Assembly: GCA_029881775.1 (NCBI GenBank)
Contig: JAOULY010000054.1
Span: 1-8,657, forward strand
Direction: 5' to 3'
From: Gammaproteobacteria bacterium
GTDB lineage: Bacteria; Pseudomonadota; Gammaproteobacteria; UBA9214
DNA: 8,657 nt
The notes below the pieces were generated by a model. That model saw nothing but the letters and a program-made list of their open reading frames with translations. It was not told where the DNA came from and ran no database searches. The position numbers were made by a program, and so were the translations under genes. Positions 5,738 through 8,657 of this stretch are shown in pieces. How positions within the stretch are numbered: the first letter of the stretch is position 1; every line of letters starts with the position of its first letter.

Positions 5738-7696
5738 TTAACTCCTGAATGCGCCAATCAGCGTCTGGAAAATAGTGTCCGATACAGCAATGATCTGCGC
5801 AGCGGCCTGGTAAGCCTGCTGGTAACGCAGCAGGTCTGCCGCCTCTTCATCAAGATTGACACCGGACGCTGAGGCCCGCTCCGCCTCACTCTGTTTCAGG
5901 ACTGCAGCCTGTACATCGCTGCCGATCTGCGCCTGGCGCGCCTCGGCACCCACATCGGCGACCAGCAAACCGTAGCCGTCATTGAAGCTGGCCGAGCCAC
6001 CGTTCATTAATTTCTGCGACTGCATACCGGCCAGCAGCAGCGCATTGCGATTATCCGCCACGCCGCCACTGTTATAGGCCACATTAAATTCATCGCCGGC
6101 CGCCGGGTTACCGGTAATTCTCACCTGGTAGCCGTAGTCTGTCCCGTTATTGGCCGTCGGGAAAACATCGGCGCCGGTCGCGGGATCATAAACACCGGTA
6201 TCAATCACGGCGGAAGTGGACTGATTGATAATTTCGTAGCTCGTGGGACTGGTGAAACGCACCCGTACCGGGGGTGATAACTGGCCCGGCGGTGACTGGA
6301 ATGCAGCATTATTGATATCGGTGACGGTACCCGGGGTAACCTGGCCAGTGCCGGTATTGGCAATGGCTGCCGAGGCGGCAACCGGAGAAGCCAGTGCCAG
6401 ATCGCGTGGATTTCCTGTCAGGACACTGAATGATCTGGCGCCGTCACGCACGGGACGGATGCTGTAACCGTCGCCTGCAACTGCACCCGAACCGACAGCA
6501 ATGCGGATACCGTTCGCAATGAAGGGATCGGCCGTCGAACCGGAACCGGACATCGGCACCGCCTGCCCGCTGTTCGCGTTACTCAGGGTCCAGTTGCTGC
6601 CGTTATAAGTCAGCCGGTAGTCGTCCGCCGTCAGTTGCGACACGTCACCGAAGGAAACCGCGATCGAACCGCCGTTAGTGACATCCGCGGCCACCTGCGG
6701 GCTGGCAACCGAGAACAGGTCGCCGCCCGGCAGACCGTCCAGTGACACGCCGGCACGATGCTGCCCGTTCATGAATGTTCCCAGTTCAATCGCCAGCCGG
6801 CCAAGATCATTCATTGCCGGCACCAGCACCTGGTCGCGGTAACGCAGGATACCGCCGATTTCACCGCCGTTTATCAGGCCGGTTACCGCCACGGCCGGAC
6901 TACCGGGCGCACCGATCATGATATCAAACTGGCCCGGATCGTTGCTGCGCTCCGCTATACCGAGCGTACTGTGCTGCACACCCAGCACCAGCGACTGGCC
7001 ACTGCCGATAAAAACGTTCAGCGCGCCATCTTCCTGCGTCGTGGTCGTGATTGAAACCAGTCCCGACAGTTCAAGCACCATCTGATCACGCTGGTCCAGC
7101 AAATCACCGGGCGGCTGACCGCCGGCACTGCCCTGCGCCTCGATAATCTGCTGATTGATCGAGGCGATTGATGAAGCAATATGGTTTACTTCCTGGACCC
7201 GGGCATCAAGACGTGTCGTCAGTCCGCGCCGGGTACTCTCCATCCAGTCGGCCAGCCCCTGGAAGCGCGTCGCCAGCGAACCGGCTTCACCGAGCAGCGC
7301 CTGTCGTGCAGCAACCGAGGTCGGGTCGTTGGCAGCGCCCTGGATTGAATCGAAGAACGAACCCAGCATCGGGCTCAGTCCCGAGTTTTGGTCGGCCAAC
7401 AGGTTATCAAGCCCGCCGGCCAATGAGGCAAGCGTACTGGACTCCCTGAATCCGGAGGTGGAAGTGCGAAGTTCACTGGTGACAAACTGGTCGTAGGCGC
7501 GCGTGATTGCAGTCACGTCCACGCCGGTGCCGATAAAGCCGCTGCTGCTGACCTGCGGCAACCGCGCGGTCAGTTCAACACGCTGGCGGCTATAGCCGGG
7601 CGTATTAACGTTGGCAACATTGTGGCTGATAATATCCAGCGCGCGCTGGCTACTTAACAGCGCCGAACTTCCGATGTCCAGCAGACCGCTTCCCAT
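5738..7696 (-). CDS. flgK: Flagellar hook-associated protein FlgK (HAP1)
   Basis: This 652-residue protein is the first hook-filament junction protein; it is secreted by the flagellar type III apparatus and sits on the hook tip. The N terminus carries the flagellar rod/hook signature (SSALLSSQRALDIISHNVANVNTPGYS, about 10-36, in pieces). The C-terminal helix (about 613-652) with NLDEEAADLLRYQQAYQAAA is the matching partner that packs against it. It is longer than the roughly 550 residues of the enterobacterial protein. The extra length is in the middle, where two related beta-rich modules appear at about 359-415 and 477-542, each ending in AGD followed by an aromatic-rich strand. AGAGGG lies 7 nt before the ATG. 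flgJ ends 19 bp upstream and flgL starts 1 bp downstream, consistent with one operon; no sigma28-type promoter is visible in the flgJ-flgK gap. Confidence 0.96.
   Translation of the reverse strand: MGSGLLDIGSSALLSSQRALDIISHNVANVNTPGYSRQRVELTARLPQVSSSGFIGTGVDVTAITRAYDQFVTSELRTSTSGFRESSTLASLAGGLDNLLADQNSGLSPMLGSFFDSIQGAANDPTSVAARQALLGEAGSLATRFQGLADWMESTRRGLTTRLDARVQEVNHIASSIASINQQIIEAQGSAGGQPPGDLLDQRDQMVLELSGLVSITTTTQEDGALNVFIGSGQSLVLGVQHSTLGIAERSNDPGQFDIMIGAPGSPAVAVTGLINGGEIGGILRYRDQVLVPAMNDLGRLAIELGTFMNGQHRAGVSLDGLPGGDLFSVASPQVAADVTNGGSIAVSFGDVSQLTADDYRLTYNGSNWTLSNANSGQAVPMSGSGSTADPFIANGIRIAVGSGAVAGDGYSIRPVRDGARSFSVLTGNPRDLALASPVAASAAIANTGTGQVTPGTVTDINNAAFQSPPGQLSPPVRVRFTSPTSYEIINQSTSAVIDTGVYDPATGADVFPTANNGTDYGYQVRITGNPAAGDEFNVAYNSGGVADNRNALLLAGMQSQKLMNGGSASFNDGYGLLVADVGAEARQAQIGSDVQAAVLKQSEAERASASGVNLDEEAADLLRYQQAYQAAAQIIAVSDTIFQTLIGAFRS
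5741..5746 (-). promoter_or_regulatory. Ribosome binding site that fixes the flgL start
   Basis: On the minus strand AGGAGT lies inside the last codons of flgK, immediately before its TAA. It places the ATG at 5736 at ideal spacing and argues against the in-frame ATG at 5757, which lies upstream of this site. Confidence 0.75.
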
Positions 7697-7715
7697 GCGT
7701 TAACCCTCTGTCCCT

Positions 7716-8657
7716 TTACCACAGACCGGCTGATGCGGCGTCGGATTCGCTGTAGGCCAGCGGCCCGACACCCCGGTCAAAATACCTGCCGTCCATAATT
7801 GAACGGATCTTCTCTACATAGTCTGGATCGGTCGCATAGCCTGCATTCTTTAATTCACGCAGGTAGCTTGTAGAATCTCCTGCATTTTCAATTGCTTGCT
7901 GATAGCGCGGATTGCTGCGCAGGAACTCGACATAATCGGTGACCGATGCTTCCAGCGATTCGTAGGCACGAAACGGCGCGTGTTCGCGCCGCGCCACGCC
8001 CTGTTCATACTCAAGCGTACTGACCGTGGCACGGTCACCCTGCCAGCGGCTGTCGGCCTTGATCCCGAACAGGTTAAAACTGTTGCGACCATCCGCATGG
8101 CGAATCATTTTTTGCCCCCAGCCGGTTTCCAGTGCCGCCTGGGCGACCAGCACGCCGGGCGCAACGCCCAGCAGGGCCGCACCTTTGCGCGCAAGCGGCA
8201 ATAAATCGCGGATAAAGTTTTCCGGATCCTCGGGCTGCCAGTCGGACGGTTTTGCGTCTGCCTTCACCGGCTTATCAGCGGGCATCGCATCCAGCTCGAC
8301 CAGTGGCTTGCCGACTGCATGCAGTCCGGCAATCAACGGCAGTGCCGGCACATTCAGATTAATCAGTGCAGCGGGTGCATCTGTTGTCGGCTGTGCGGCT
8401 ATCGGTCGATCAGGCGGTGAATGTTGCAACACCGGCGGCTCTTCCCCGCTTGCGCCCATACTCTTCATCAGCATGCTGGCGATACCCAGGCCCTTGCCAT
8501 TGACCATTTCCAGCGCAAGCTGGCGATCATGGATATCACGATAAAAATCTGTCTGGTCACTGTCGAACAGGCCGTCACCGGGGCTGGCGTCACGCATGGC
8601 CTTCAACATGGTCTGTACAAAAATCGCCTCGAACTGCCGCGCAGTTTCGCGCATGGC
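7716..8657 (-). CDS. flgJ: Flagellar rod-capping muramidase FlgJ, 5' end cut by the window
   Basis: FlgJ caps the growing rod and opens the peptidoglycan for it in the periplasm. The visible 313 residues begin inside the N-terminal rod-binding domain: RETARQFEAIFVQTMLKAMRD is its typical helix, and the true start must lie beyond the window edge, so the ATG at 8654 is probably internal. A Pro/Ala-rich linker runs from about 68 to 140 (numbered from the Met at 8654). The C-terminal half is a glucosaminidase-type (GH73) domain with the presumed catalytic Glu176 in ALETGWG, then NSFNLFGIK (191-199) and LEYEQG (214-219), where a second acidic residue is expected, and the closing GYATDPDYVEKI motif. 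This two-domain form is usual in beta- and gammaproteobacteria. It ends 19 bp before flgK. Confidence 0.95.
   Translation of the reverse strand, partial: AMRETARQFEAIFVQTMLKAMRDASPGDGLFDSDQTDFYRDIHDRQLALEMVNGKGLGIASMLMKSMGASGEEPPVLQHSPPDRPIAAQPTTDAPAALINLNVPALPLIAGLHAVGKPLVELDAMPADKPVKADAKPSDWQPEDPENFIRDLLPLARKGAALLGVAPGVLVAQAALETGWGQKMIRHADGRNSFNLFGIKADSRWQGDRATVSTLEYEQGVARREHAPFRAYESLEASVTDYVEFLRSNPRYQQAIENAGDSTSYLRELKNAGYATDPDYVEKIRSIMDGRYFDRGVGPLAYSESDAASAGLW

Noticed and set aside
5737..5757. Upstream ATG as the flgL start
   Set aside because: It would overlap flgK and precede the strong AGGAG site; the canonical MRIST start is at 5736.

Overview
The window looks like chromosomal DNA of a motile gammaproteobacterium. 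The base composition is moderately GC-rich. The hook-filament genes stand in the order flgJ-flgK-flgL, FlgJ has the muramidase extension seen in beta- and gammaproteobacteria, and the hybrid kinase is of the BarA/TorS architecture. I cannot place it to genus.

Layout. Positions 1-268 hold no supported gene but contain several short hairpins. Positions 269-3415 (+) encode a 1048-residue membrane-bound hybrid sensor kinase (periplasmic sensor, PAS, HisKA, HATPase, receiver, HPt). After a 146-bp gap with its own good promoter, 3562-4224 (+) encodes a response regulator with a receiver domain and a C-terminal ANTAR domain, an RNA-binding antitermination module. Positions 4225-4830 are non-coding and lie between convergent genes. 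The minus strand then carries flgL (4831-5736), flgK (5738-7696) and the 3' part of flgJ (7716 to the window edge). These are packed with 1- and 19-bp gaps, so they are almost certainly one transcription unit read leftwards.

The 4225-4830 gap is the most interesting part. It starts with an AT-rich tract and a sigma70-like promoter (4251-4280) reading away from the regulator gene. A long stem begins at the predicted start site, and further hairpins follow. Three copies of a 34-bp repeat come next, whose conserved half forms a short GGC/GCC hairpin with the hexaloop AGGGAC. That loop fits two RNA-recognition rules at once: ANGGAN for CsrA/RsmA-family proteins, and A at position 1 with G at position 4 for ANTAR proteins. 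A separate 8-bp hairpin shows ACGGAC in its loop. One reading is a regulatory RNA that titrates CsrA or the neighbouring ANTAR regulator; the other is a set of dispersed REP-like repeats. The sequence alone does not decide between them.

How the genes may work together (inference): the kinase could feed phosphate through its receiver and HPt to the ANTAR regulator, which would act on RNA leaders rather than DNA. The flagellar genes may be only neighbours, although CsrA-type control of motility is well known.
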